Assembly (NCBI GenBank): GCA_002286715.1
Contig: NSJX01000009.1
Span: forward strand, 497,966 to 561,965
Length of the DNA: 64,000 nt
Source of the DNA: Dentipellis sp. KUC8613
Taxonomy: Eukaryota > Basidiomycota > Agaricomycetes > Russulales > Hericiaceae
Direction: 5' to 3'
How positions within the stretch are numbered: position 1 is the stretch's first letter; every line of letters begins with the position of its first letter. Of this stretch, positions 21,673-33,012 are shown in pieces. Below the pieces are notes generated by a model. That model searched no databases and had not been told where the DNA came from. It worked only from the letters and a program-made list of their open reading frames with translations. Both the position numbers and the translations under genes were made by a program.

Positions 21673-24580
21673 TCAGCTGACGACCATCGATGCGCCGCCC
21701 TTGTCCACCGTGAGGCGTATCCGATCGCCCTCGTCGACGTCCTTGAACTGCAACGGCATGAGCACGACACACGACGGACGGCGGGCATTAGACAGCAAGA
21801 ATCAAGGAGGAGGGGGCGGGGGCAGCTGGGAGAGGACGCACCGTGAGCTCGCGCGTGCGGTGCAGGCTCTCGATCTCGTCGATGCGCGCGCGCACGCCGT
21901 CCAGGACCTCGTCGAATCCTTCTTCCTCGACGACCTCGCGCGCCGCCTGCAGGATGAGCATCGAGTCCGGGCGCACGTCATGGTTGATCTAGCAGAGTGG
22001 TGAGCATGCTGAATCGTGCGCGACGCCCGTACGCGGCTTACATCGATGGAGATGATGTTTTTGCGATCCAAATCTACGCGAGGGCGCGTCATTTCACCGA
22101 GTCGAGATGAGTAAAAAGCGCGAGAAGCAGCGCGACGTACCCTCGAGGAAATCAGCCCGCGTCATGATCTGGCGACAGCGATACTGCAGAAGACGACGTT
22201 AAGTACGACCATGCAATGGCGAAACAGACAGCGAAACAGAGGGCGCACGTAAGGCAGCGATGGCATGGGCAGGTCCTGCGCCTCCGCCGACGGGTCGCCC
22301 GCTGCGACCGCATCGTCGCGCCTCTTCTCGTCCTCCTGCCGAATCTTCACGAACTCGCGCAGCAGCAGCCACGTACACGAGCTCCATTTTTGCTGCCCGC
22401 CAGCGCGTCAGCGGCACGCTCCGCAAGTGCTGAACGCGGAACGCACGAGCACGCACCTCGTCCATGACGTCGTCGTCGCAGTCCGGGATGAGCCCGACCT
22501 GGCTGAGCAGCCAGCCCTTCTCGACGTCGAGCATGTGCCGCGCCATGCCGACGAGGTCGCGCGCGCGCGCGACGCGGTTCAGGTACGCGAGGCGCCCGCC
22601 GACGAGCGCGGTCGCCTCGGCGAGCACGCCGGGCGGCGGCAGCGGCAGCTTCGTGTAGTAGCGCATGCGCAGGCACGCGCGCCGCGCCTCCTCGGAGGTC
22701 AGATCGTAGATCGTCAGCACCTGCGCGGGCGTGTGTTAGTAGGTGCACGAGGGGTGGATGAGGGCGAAAGGAAGGTGGAAGGTGGAAGGTGGGGGGAGGG
22801 GGGGAGGGATTCGGAGAGGGGTGTGAAGGAGGGGACGCGGGAGGGGGCGAAGAACCTACATGCATGCGGCTTGCGTTCTTGCCTGTGCGAGGGTCAGCGG
22901 GTGGGCGCAAGGGAAGTGCGGAAAGCGGACTAACGCAGGACGAAGAAGGGCCAGAAGTCGTCGCTGCGGAAGACGGATGCGTGATCAGAATGCGAGATGT
23001 GGAATGTGGAATGGGGGATGGGGAATGTGACTGCACGAAGGGGCGTCCGTCCGCCCGTCCGAGGAAATAGGAAATTGCTCACGAGCTGAACACGACCGTC
23101 AGGATCCCTGGTCACATTGAAGGGAGGGCAGGTGAGTTGCGGAGCCGCGGGAGGCGAACAAGCTTAGACTCACCGCTCGCAGCCCAGGCCTCCGCGCGCT
23201 GCTGCAGCTGCAGAAGCATGTTCTGCCCGCCCTCGTCGTTATTAAAGTAATGCACATTGTTCAGCACCAGCACGAGGGGCTTCCCTGTCCGGCGCGCACA
23301 GCGCAGGGCGACCTTCTCGAGCTTGTTCATAACTAAGGCAACACGCATGGTCCGAGTTAGCCAGATCCCCGCTTAACTTAAACCCAAACTGAGATCCCGC
23401 ACCTCGCTCGACATCCAGCCCAGGGCCGCCTGCCAATGCCGGTGTTCAATATCCACGTCCACAGGATCCGGTGAGCCGGCATTCATGCAGCCGCGCAGGC
23501 AATCAGAACGCACGCACCTTCCCGTGGATCGCGCCGCTGGAAAAGCCCCGTCTGCGAGTCCTCGTTGTATTCATAGTTGAGCGCCTTGCCCAGGCGCAGG
23601 CGGAACACCTCGAGATCGGGGTGCGCGTCGCACATGGCGACGCCCTCCGCGAGATTGGCCTGCATCGAGTCCAGGATCATCGTTGTCTTCCCTGCGCCCT
23701 GTGTCCAGCCCAAACACGCAACACATAATCGATATTCAGCATTCCACAATCACGCACGCAAGGGGCGAGGGGTGAGGTGCAAGGGGACACGGCGCACCTT
23801 GGAGCCAAGCAACATGAAGTAGTGCCCCGTCTCCGCGCCGTGGATGATGCGGTCCAGGATGTCCTGCTCCTTGCGCCGGAGATGCTGCGTCCACGGCCCG
23901 TCCTCGACCTCGAGCTCGTCGATCGCCTCCGAGAGCACGCGCTCCTCGGCCGACCGCTTCGAGTGCACCGCTAGCTCGAGCGCGGGGTCGTACCCGCCCT
24001 TGAACGCCTCCTCGATCTGCCCGACGCGCGTTCAGCCTATCCCGCATGCACCGCGACCACGCGGGCGCCAGAGCGACGCCGCGCAACACGAACACGGAGC
24101 AGACACGCACCTTGTCCAGGACGTTTTTCTTATACCATGCGTAGTAGAGGACGCCGCCGACAAACGCTAGACGACGTATATTCATGAGCCATCCACGTCT
24201 CTGCACCCCGGACCGCCCACGCGTAGAACAGCAAGTTCCTAACAACCGAACATCGAGCACTCACCGATCCCGATGCCCATAAGTGCAGTCAGCGCGGCAT
24301 CCAGCGCCGGCGACCTCGTGAACGTCCCAGAGCTCACGGACTCTCTCCTCCTCGATGCGCGCGCTTCGCGCTCCTCTTCCGTGTCCCGCGCCCTGCGCTC
24401 TTCATCGCCGAGGCCAGAGGAGCCCGGAGCCGCGAAACGCGAGGCACGGCTCTGCGAGAGCGGCCGCCGCGTCTCCCACTGCGCCAGACGCGCGCGCGAC
24501 GCGTAGAACGACGAGGGCGGGCCTCTGGGGAGCGTGAGGGGGCGGTTGACACGAAATGCTGCGGAGAGGAGGTGTCTCAT
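21673..24580 (-). CDS. Mitochondrial membrane-anchored P-loop (AAA-type) ATPase
   Basis: The 15 exons are 24265-24580, 24111-24166, 23798-24016, 23518-23698, 23403-23429, 23174-23332, 23083-23107, 22935-22963, 22860-22882, 22457-22720, 22249-22392, 22141-22183, 22042-22073, 21842-21988 and 21673-21747. All close in phase, giving 579 aa. The N-terminus is Arg/Ser/Ala-rich without acidic residues, like a mitochondrial presequence. A hydrophobic segment at about residues 100-118 (ALMGIGIAFVGGVLYYAWY) would anchor it. Walker A is GSKGAGKTT at about 195-203. The Walker B-like strand LVLVLNN at about 286-292 lacks the usual acidic pair. A sensor-like strand ends in SSDDFW. I recognise it as a conserved fungal P-loop NTPase with a helical C-terminal half, but I cannot assign a function or a yeast name. 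The start (MRHLLSAAF) is chosen because it gives the presequence. Confidence 0.85.
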
Positions 24581-24828
24581 GTGCCGCGAAATGTGTGTTC
24601 GTGCTGGCGAGTCTGCGCCCTGGTCAGCCCTCCGCGCCTCAGAATGCAACACCTGCTTACCGGATCAGCCGTGAACGTTATAGGATTCAATATTCAGAGG
24701 CGAGAGAGGCTGGGAGAGAACGACGGAGGCGGGTGTACAGCCAAAGTGAAACATGCTGCATCAGTAATATTCTTAGGCTTGGAGTCGTGTGATACCAAGG
24801 TGCGCGTGTAGCGCTCAGCGACAATTGC

Positions 24829-25519
24829 TACTATCGTGTACCCAGATATGGAATGCGGACTAGATATGGAATGCACAGAAAGATATTGTTGTCCTCCGCC
24901 TTGTGCGATGTCTATGCACTTCAAACTTTACGCGTATATTAAGTACACAGCTAGCATCTCAGCATAAAAATTTCGAAGCCAAAGGAAGAGATTTGCTAGC
25001 AGGAAAAATTGTGCACGGACCGGGCAAGGACATGGAATGCGTTCAATCATCAGGGCTCGGCTCAAAATCACTCAATAAAATCGGAAAAAAAGCGTGTGCG
25101 CTTTGATTTCCATTCTAAACCCACTTGGAGACTCTGTTTCAAGAAAATGGTATAGAAAGCGTCAGAACGGAGGCCATGCTCTCGAACAGTCCGAGCGTGA
25201 CAGTACTGAATTGATAGTCCGATGAAAGTCCGCCCGGCAAGACGCGAAACGCCGCAATTGACATCCTTCGGAAGAGCGGCGACGGCTGACAAACCGTGAC
25301 TGATGGGTGACAAGGGCGTCCCTCTTGCGGGCGGTGAGCTCTCCATCCCGGCATCTCACTGGCAGACGCAAAAGGACAGTAAAAATTAGCTGGCTTCGCG
25401 TATGCATAGAGGAAATCTCGTTGTACATTATGGTTGCATTTTGGAGAGACGGGAGTGCGTGAGGATACCATATTCCATATCTAGCCCACCGCCATTCCAT
25501 TAACGGGTACACGATAGTA
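24829..25519. mobile_element. MITE-like element, copy 1 (about 48-bp terminal inverted repeats)
   Basis: The left end begins TACTATCGTGTACCC and the right end is GGGTACACGATAGTA. The inverted similarity extends inward about 48 bp, with matching CTAGATATGGAAT blocks. It has no transposase, so it is probably a non-autonomous DNA transposon of 691 bp. A TA dinucleotide on both sides fits a TA target-site duplication (Tc1/mariner style), but TA could equally be part of the repeat. The interior is AT-richer than its surroundings and resembles the element at 43,715. It lies between the ATPase gene and Nab2. Confidence 0.75.
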
Positions 25520-26026
25520 TGCCACACTGGCGTTCGCCAAGCATAGAGCACTGCAATGATCATCCTCGGCGACCGCTCGGGCAGGGTCACCAGCTCAGGC
25601 AGGCAAAATCGAACAGATGGAGGGGAGAGGGCAACCCATAGATGCGGGCGCCCAGCAGAGACGATTCTATTCCCCTCGTTGTTGAATCCCGGACTCGTAG
25701 TAGCAGCTGGTAAGTAACGACGACACCATGAGAAGCACAAGACATAACGCGTAACGAAACAAAGGTGGGCAGCAAAACAGAAGGAAGAAGAAGGGGAGAG
25801 GTGGACAATGATGCATGGGGATGACGGGGTGGGCGATATACGTAGCCTACACTACAGCGCACAACGTCCGCACGTTAGTATATACAGTTGGTTCCTTGCA
25901 CACCTGGATCTGAATCAGCCCACCGACAGCTGTCAGACAGGATGGGCGATCTCCACATCTACATCCCGACAGTCCCCTTCTTGGCCTGTCGATAGGTCTG
26001 CGAAGACATGACTGAGCCGTCGAGCT
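25520..26026. other. Intergenic, 3' flank of Nab2
   Basis: No gene is seen. This is the probable 3' untranslated and terminator region of the gene ending at 26,027. Confidence 0.5.
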
Positions 26027-28219
26027 TTATGCAGTGATGGCCACGGCCGGCTTCGCGTCGCTCTTCTTGCTCTCCGCCTCCTTCACCGCCGCCTGCGCCT
26101 GATTCTTCTTCTCCTCGACCTCCTTCATCTTCCGCTCCAACGACTCCTTCGTATTCGTATCTCCGGGCTTGTTGAACGTCACGCTCCGGTGGTGGCTCGC
26201 CGCGCCCATCGTTCCCGTCTGCGGCGCCGTCACGCTCACCAGCGGCGCGCCCGTCGACAGCCCACGGTGGAACGTCGTCGGCAGCACCCGGCCTTCAGGA
26301 TGCTGGAAGGGGCACGTCGCCCGCGTGCAGGCCGCTCCGAAACGACAGGGCTGCGCCACGTTCCGTGTCGAAGCGGCGGGGTGCTGGAATGTGCAGCCCG
26401 GCCGTGTGCACGCGGCGCCGTACCGGCAGGGGATGTGCGATTGAGGTGTCGACGTGGGGGCGGGCACGGGGTGCGGTTTCGGTTGCTCGACGGCTGTGTA
26501 CGATTTATTAGTTGCAAAGCGACCACTGTGATTCAAGAGTGACATACCGAGCTGAGGATTCGCGGCCGCAGGCGATACGTGCGCCTTGATGCAGTCCTTG
26601 TCTTTGCAGTTCTTCCCCTGCTCGCATGCTTCGTTACTCAGAACCATACCGCTCTCCGGTGTTGCCACCGGCGACGGATGCGACCACCGACAGTGCGCGT
26701 TTGTGCACTTCAGCCCAAACTTGCACAGTGTCGGCGACTGCGGCCTGTCTGGCACAGCAAACGCGGGTGCAGGTGTCTGAGGCACTTGAGGCGCGGGCGC
26801 AACGATAGTCGGTGTCGAGGTCACCGGGGCAGGAGGCTGAGTAGACGATGCCGGCGTCTCCGCAGGCGCTGCAGCCTCTGTCGCACCGCCCGACGCATCT
26901 GACGGCCCGTGGTGTCCTGACGACGGCGGGCCTCCTCGTCCCCTTCCACCAAACCCACGCCCTCTTCCCGCTCCCCTTCCCCGCCCTGCTCCGCCCATAC
27001 CCATCGGCGGCTGTTGCGGCTGCTGGCCTTGGAACCCATTCATCCCGTTGTTGAACATGCCCATATCCGGCACCCCACCCTGCATAGGGAATCCACCGTT
27101 CATAAACGGCTGCCCGCCTGGGTTCATCATACCAAGGCTCGACGCCATCTGCGCCATGAGTGCCATCTGGTTCATCATCATCTCCTGCAGCATCATCGGG
27201 TTCGGCGAGCCCATCTGCGCCGCCGCCATTGCGTTCATGTCCATCCCGTTCGGCATCATCTGCATCATCATGCTCGGGTCCGGCGGGGCGTTCGTTATCG
27301 TGTCGATCCGCGCCTGCACGTCGTCCCGCGCGTAGTTCCCGCCGCTCCGTGGCCCTGGCGCCCCGCCGACCCGCTCCAGCAGACTTCGCGAATGCTGGCC
27401 CTCCCGCATCATGGCTCGAGGCCCGATCGGCACATCGGTGCGGCGCTGCTTGCTGGGGCCGTGGCCGGATGGCGACGGTGATCGCGCGGACGCTGTGCGC
27501 TTTTGCGCGGAGGGGGAGGAGCTTGGGAGTGCCTGCGATATTGCTTGCTGGTACAGCCCGCCGCCACTGCGTGGGCCGCTGGGCGGATGCCGCCGGTTGG
27601 CATCAGTGGGTAGGTGTGGCGGAGCGTCGCGCGACGAGGTGCTGGAGGGAATGGAGGGCTGGGTATCGGAGGAAGTCTGGCTTGTCGGCGCTGGCTCCGC
27701 GTCCGGAGCGCCTTTCGCGGCTTCGGTGAAGAGCCAGTCTGTAAAGCTGCGGTCTGTGGGGGATTCGTCAGCACTGTCGGTCAGAATCATGCCGTCGTGA
27801 AACGCACCGAAATCAGGGCCGACCACTGAGAAGACGTCAGTATATGCTATGCCACTCAAAAAATGTCACGCACAATCTTCCAGTTCGCTCGAGATTTGGG
27901 CTGAAAAAAGAACGTTGAGTCGTCTGTTGCCACATGACGCAAACGCAAACGTACCAGAAGTCTTGTTGTTGATAACCATTATGGTGATATACTCGGCCAT
28001 AACAGGATCTGCAACGTTCATTGAGCAAATTGCCGACGGAATCCGTGAGGAAAACGAACCAGCATCGGTGCTGTAACCTCGCTTCAGGAGCTCGTCCTGA
28101 ATGGTGTTCTAAACGCCATAAAGTCAGAAAAACGTCGCGTAGCACGCATGTATGCACAATAATCGACTCACCTGGAGCGCATTTGCGCGTTCAGTACCGA
28201 TAATGAGACCGAAAGGCAT
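26027..28219 (-). CDS. NAB2: Nab2/ZC3H14-type poly(A)-RNA-binding zinc-finger protein
   Basis: The four exons are 28172-28219, 27955-28108, 26548-27825 and 26027-26493, giving 648 aa. The 54-bp third intron is a multiple of three and stays open if unspliced. The N-terminus (MPFGLIIGTERANALQ) and the following helices ending FTDWLFTEAAKG match the Nab2 PWI-like fold that contacts the nuclear-pore/mRNA export machinery. A Met/Gly/Gln-rich stretch (about 250-345) and an RGG box (about 347-366) follow. Four CCCH fingers of Nab2 spacing (C-x5-C-x4-C-x3-H) are visible: CKFGLKCTNAHCRWSH (about 435-450), CEQGKNCKDKDCIKAH, CRYGAACTRPGCTFQH and CRFGAACTRATCPFQH. The family binds poly(A) tails, limits their length and supports export from the nucleus. 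A Lys/Glu-rich coiled tail ends the protein. Yeast Nab2 has seven fingers, so four is few; degenerate ones may be missed. Confidence 0.92.
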
Positions 28220-29228
28220 AACGGAGGGAGGTTGGTGAGCGGTGGTAGAGGCTAAGAACAGCAGACTGCAGAGCGACGTCCAATCCAACAGCCCCATTTT
28301 CAGACTCCGCCCATTAGTCAGCGCCCTACAACGAGCCTTACAGTCACGGTAAGTACTCTTCATGAGTCATGACTCGTTCTCTCCTGTTGTCGCTGTTATC
28401 ATTCGCTTGTCAACAGTTCTTTATTCCGAAGATTCACCATGGCGCTGTACGTTGGTCGCTGATTTCGCTCATGTCACATTCACTAGCCCATGTGGATTAC
28501 AGAAAACACGTGCTATATTCCGTAGCGAGTCCGGTACTTATCAATGACAGTTATCCACAGCTTCAGATATGACGAGGGCCGAATTCATCGATAGTCAGGG
28601 AAGACCCGAGACTGATACTGTGAAGTATGTGTACTTTTACCCCAGGGGACTGTGTGATTCAGATTTGCGGACACAATTGGATCTCTCCCATGCACGGTGA
28701 GCAACCCATTCTAGCCAAGAGAATTCTAGGCTGCCAAAGTCTGCACATGACGTTCCCAGGGCAGGTGTTATCTGCCAGATTCGAAAAGGCCGGTGCGTAT
28801 CGCGCTGGCATGTTCTCTTTATAAAGTCATCGTTGTCTACGTCCTGGGAGTGTTTCGGGGAGACTACGTAGCACGCACAAAGCACTTATGGCTGATCTCT
28901 TCTTCCGCAATAGGACCTCCATCCAGCGTCGCTCGCACGGCTTTGGTGTCTACTCTTCTCCCTTGCAATATGCGCTCAATATTGATAGACGTTCACGCGC
29001 TCTGTCCTCTGCACAACGAGTTCTGGGTACCCCGTTCACACAATAACATCATCGGGTCGTGCTCGCTGTGCCTCCTGACCCTTGCTGATGGGACCATACG
29101 ATATTCAGGACGAAGCATACTGAGATCGCGGTCACGTTGTGCGGCGAGGGCTTTGGGATTAGCGCTCAACCCATATTAGGCTCTCCTTCTTGTTGCGCTT
29201 ATTGTTCGCCCACAGCCGCGGGCTCAGA
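28220..29228. other. Intergenic between divergent Nab2 and SAP-like gene A
   Basis: About 1.1 kb separates the two divergent starts. No convincing coding frame is present. It presumably contains both promoters. Confidence 0.5.
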
Positions 29229-29235
29229 TATAAAA
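29229..29235 (+). promoter_or_regulatory. TATA box of SAP-like gene A
   Basis: TATAAAA lies 97-103 bp before the ATG at 29332, the same spacing as in paralogues B and C. Confidence 0.6.
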
Positions 29236-29331
29236 GCTCTGCATCAGGCCCACTTGCCGTTCATCTCCCTCATCCAACCTTGCGCTTATTCTGGAACTCA
29301 TAAACAGCAAGCTCCCCCCTCTCAGTGAATC

Positions 29332-30659
29332 ATGTACACCCCCGAGACATTACAAGCAGAGCAGCGCAGTAAGCTGCAGATACTCGCCGTCGTAAGCCGT
29401 GTGGCGCATCCCTTGAGCTCGCTGCTGACCGTCCTTCTAGAAACACGGCATCAAGGGTACCCTGAAATCGAAAGTCATCATCAGCCGCCTTCTCAAGAAA
29501 TTTCCTGAAGGCGTCCCGTACGCCCTTTCTCGTTCGTATTCACCTTTCCTCTCTTCTCATCTCATGCTCAGAAAGGCCTCAGCGAAGAAGCCATTCCGAT
29601 GGGGAATACCGGGACAGCCCAAACCCCCCTCAATCAAGAGAGAGCCGTCAACGCCGAGGACAGTAGCGAGCACCCGCTCGATGGGCGACCGCATTCCTTC
29701 CGCGCGAACGCGGAGCGGACGGACGTCGTGGACGCGTGTCGAATCATCGACTCCCAGGATGGAGGCTTCCCCGACGGCGCGCAGGTGTGTCAGGAACCTT
29801 CTTGTTTTAGGCGACGTCTCATCTGCCATCAAGTAGACAAGCAGGCAAGCGCAAGCGTGAGGAAGAAGTAGAAGAAGAAGAAGAGGATGCAGCACCCGTT
29901 GCTGGACCCAGCACGCAGCCGCCAGACTCCAGGAGGTCTAGCACTCTATCATCAGACGACGAGCCCCGCCCCATCAAGCGTATACGTATACAGGATGAAG
30001 ACATCTCCAGCCGCGTCTTCCTCGACGCTCGCAGCGAACGCGTAGACAAAGGCAAGCGCAAGCAGGTCGAAGAACCTATGGCGACACCTGTTCCCGGGCC
30101 GAGTATGCAGCCACTGGCATCTGACGCCACACAGTCTAGTACCCTGTCATCAGGCGAAGAGCCTGGCCCCTCCAACCGCGTCCCCTCCCACGACGCTGCC
30201 ATCCTTGACCGCGTCTCGCTCAGCATTCCTCATGAACGCGCAGGCAAAGGCAAGCGCAAGCGCGACGAAGAGACACCCGTCGCCGGGCCCAGCACTCTGC
30301 CCACAGAAGGAGCACCGCGTGCCACAAAGCGCGTGCGTGTCGCATCGCCAGTCAACGAGACGGCCTCCTCGAACGAAGAAGCCGGAAGGCGCCTGCACGA
30401 GCGCGAGCCGACGCCCGCTCCGGATGTAAGCCTCGACGCGTCGGCTTTCCGCAACGATGAGATGGCAGTGGAGCAGATGCTCTCCCACCCCAGACCGTTT
30501 TTCAAGCCCGCGAGGCATCTCCCGGTGCCGCTTGGACCTACCGAGGGGCTGACTGACTTGGACCTTGACCTTGACCTTGACATCGACCCCGAAATTAGCG
30601 AAGAGCTCATGTCGCCGCCACTGTCTCCTGTCACGCAGAGCTTGAGAGACTTCAAGTAG
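29332..30659 (+). CDS. SAP-like nuclear protein, paralogue A
   Basis: The four exons are 29332-29391, 29441-29517, 29572-29784 and 29837-30659, giving 390 aa. Residues about 14-46 (KLQILAVKHGIKGTLKSKV... ending FPEGVP) resemble a SAP-type DNA-binding helix-turn-helix (LxxxxGIKGxLKSKxxxxRL). The rest is basic and Ser/Pro-rich, with three imperfect repeats containing GKRKR, PVAGPST and STLSS(D/G)(D/E)EP, then KRIRI and KRVRV (281-285). Near the end is an (LD)5 run and PPLSPV. GKRKR runs look like nuclear localisation signals. Intron 1 (phase 0) and intron 2 (phase 2, right after FPEGV) are at the same places as in the genes at 44,980 and 50,174, so the three are paralogues. I do not recognise a named family; a chromatin or nuclear role is inferred. 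Confidence 0.82.
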
Positions 30660-30838
30660 CCAAGCCTCTCACTCGTCATCTCGGTTTCTTTTCTCCTAAG
30701 TTTTCTCTGGTTTCCTATCTGTTCTCATCAAGTCATTGTTTTCTTACCTCTCATATCACTATGTATCGTTAGCACTTGGACATTTGGACATTGCCCATCG
30801 GACATCGCCTGCTTGTAGCACTAAGCATTTTGTATTTG

Positions 30839-30844
30839 AATAAA
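30839..30844 (+). terminator. Poly(A) signal AATAAA after gene A
   Basis: AATAAA lies 180 bp after the stop codon of the SAP-like gene A, downstream of a T-rich stretch. Confidence 0.5.
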
Positions 30845-31137
30845 CAGTTTCTCATATCCTTGCACGCTGAACGAGATCGACGACTGCATCTCGAAATGTC
30901 TTTCTATCGTAGAGAGCAAGTATTGAGATGATGCAGATATATACGTGTATCTTTTTGATCCAAGTTCACGACGAACCGTCTTTTACGAAGCAGTCATATT
31001 ATCGAACCGATATCAAGCGCCATCGACAGGCCCCAAGGCCTAAACCAACCAGCTACGGTGACATTGGACGAGTTTCTGAAAGCCAGGAGGGCATAGGCAT
31101 TTGACTTCCCTACCACAGATTGTCTATGCCTCACAGG

Positions 31138-33012
31138 GTCCAGAATAGAGTATGTGGGCCCCGAGATACCATGGCTCGGAGACAAACAAGGACCTCCTGA
31201 CCAAACACCACTTTCGGCTTTCGACTTTCATCGGATACACGCTGCGGCCCATCGAATGAGTGCGTTGCTTCCGCGATGGGGCGAATAGTCTCTGTATGGC
31301 TGGCCATGGAGAAGAAGCAGCGTGTTTAGGCGTGACTTCCACGCAGTATCTGAGAGAAGCGAGAAAGCGGGCTGCGACGAAAGCATTTGGGTACTCGTGA
31401 TCCATTCGCAGATGATTGCGGTCTATCGATCTCTATACAGCTGTCAACTAAGCAGAGACCTATCATACCTGGAAGCGTCTCATCCGAAGGAGAAGACGAT
31501 GACGGGAACTACCCTGTCCGGATCTTGCACTCGCCCGGGGATGCTGGTGTACTGTACATAGAGATGGGCACGAACACCGAGTCAGGGTGTCCGGAGACTA
31601 CGACCAAGAGATCAGCGACCTGTGCGAGGATGAAAGCAGAAACAAAGCGACAAGGACCGGAGGCTCCGCATGACGCACGCAGAATGCTATGTTACATTAC
31701 TGCTGCCTGGTCGTTCATCAAGGCGATCTTGAATGGGATAGATGTCCGTTCCATACGTGCATGCAGGTAGGCCTCGGACCGAGAGCCCCTGGGCCAACAC
31801 AATGCATGGCAAAACACGGCGTAACGTACCCTGAATCCAAAACACAGCCCGTATGGTGGGAAACCGTCGGTCACGAAAGTCGAGCCTCTGGGACCGGTAC
31901 CTCGGCAAGTGAATTGGGTCTAACAAGGGGTACTTGGAGGATCGTGGTTGGGACATAGAGCGGAGATATGCTGAGCGCTCAGTTCCTCGTCAAAGGGGGA
32001 GACCGAGCGACTTCTGTCCATCAGCTTCGTCGAACTGCTGCGCAGTGAGTAAGTAACGCAACATGCGACCACAGCATGACGCGCTTATGCCCTCTCCCAG
32101 AGTTTCGATATTCACAGGCTGTACATCGGCCCAAACCAGCCGTTTGAATTGCGCGTACTGTAGAGGCACGTCAGCCAGCGGAACGCACTCGATTCAGCAG
32201 GGATGGACGGCTTGCCTAGTCCAGTACGCCCATGGGTGTTGACCGACACATCGCACCTCAGCTGCTGCTGATGGGCTGTGCCCAAAATTCATTCGGCACG
32301 AAGCTGCGGTAGTACACGAATATCGCGCCCACCCATTCCTCGTCGCCATTCGCACTACGCAGGCGGCCCGCACGGGGAATGAGCCGGACGCGCGTGAGTC
32401 CCAGATCCTGTGTACCAACATCAACGTTAGCGCAACTCTCAAAACTGGCCGGAAGCAAATTTGGAATCGAGCAGATGGCGAGAGGAAACATGAGGTGAAC
32501 ACGATGCCCAGTTACGAATAGGATCGAGTATGCGGAATTTTGGGATAATCGGACATGAGTGACGTGTCGAGGGATTGTTGGAAATGCCTGAGTTGTTGAT
32601 GTCGGAGTGAAGAAAATAATGGGGGTTGTATACGTATCGATGAAGAAGAGGCGGCAGTGCCACTTACTTCATGCTGCCGATGTTGTTGGCGTACACCAGG
32701 TTAAACACACTAGCCTTGTAGCCGAACGATGGCCCATAGTGCAGATACGACTGTCCAAGGGTCTTGCCGCAGCCATATTGACGATGCGGAGGAAGCACGA
32801 CGAAGCCCGCATTGCAAATCTGTAAAATTAAGACCAGTCAATGGATTGAGAAATCAGGACTGGCTCGGAGAGTTATGATGCGCAATCATACATGAGATGA
32901 TCGCCCGGGATAATTTGGCTTGACATAGTAGAACCCCACAAGACAGGCCTCCTACGTCCGTCTCGCACGCACACCCTCGATGTCCACTTCGACGCGCCTG
33001 ACGCCCTCATCC
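31138..33012. repeat. Segmental duplication, copy 1
   Basis: Blocks are shared in the same order and orientation with 40,363-42,540. Examples are CCATGGCTCGG...GGACCTCCTGAC, GAGTCAGGGTGTCCGGAGACTAC, TGCTGAGCGCTCAGTTC and the GNAT coding sequence. Similarity is highest in the GNAT part and patchy elsewhere. Outside the GNAT remnant no gene is recognisable. Confidence 0.75.
32258..33012 (-). pseudogene. GNAT acetyltransferase pseudogene
   Basis: This is a broken copy of the acetyltransferase at 41,782-42,878. Exon 2 is intact and close to the functional copy (ICNAGFVVLPPHRQYG...NNIGSMK), with both splice sites kept. Exon 1 has a premature TAG at 32952-32954 where the intact copy has Trp (RTWED), and its first half is missing beyond about 33,012. 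Exon 3 has lost about 10 bp near 32,395 (the LGF codons), shifting the frame before the RAGRLR motif. With three independent lesions I call it dead. Confidence 0.85.

Noticed and set aside
22347..23036. Minus-strand frame of 229 codons inside the P-loop ATPase gene
   Set aside because: Runs through introns and out of the true frame; Arg/Pro/Ala-rich.
25162..25740. Minus-strand frame of 192 codons overlapping the first MITE-like element
   Set aside because: Most of it is element sequence including a terminal inverted repeat; no transposase motif, and no equivalent frame in the second copy.
30990..31960. Possible gamma-tubulin-complex-like pseudogene in the duplicated block
   Set aside because: Only a short stretch (LVADLL-x-VVSGHPDSV) is suggestive; stops interrupt copy 1 and no other landmark is visible, so I do not name it.
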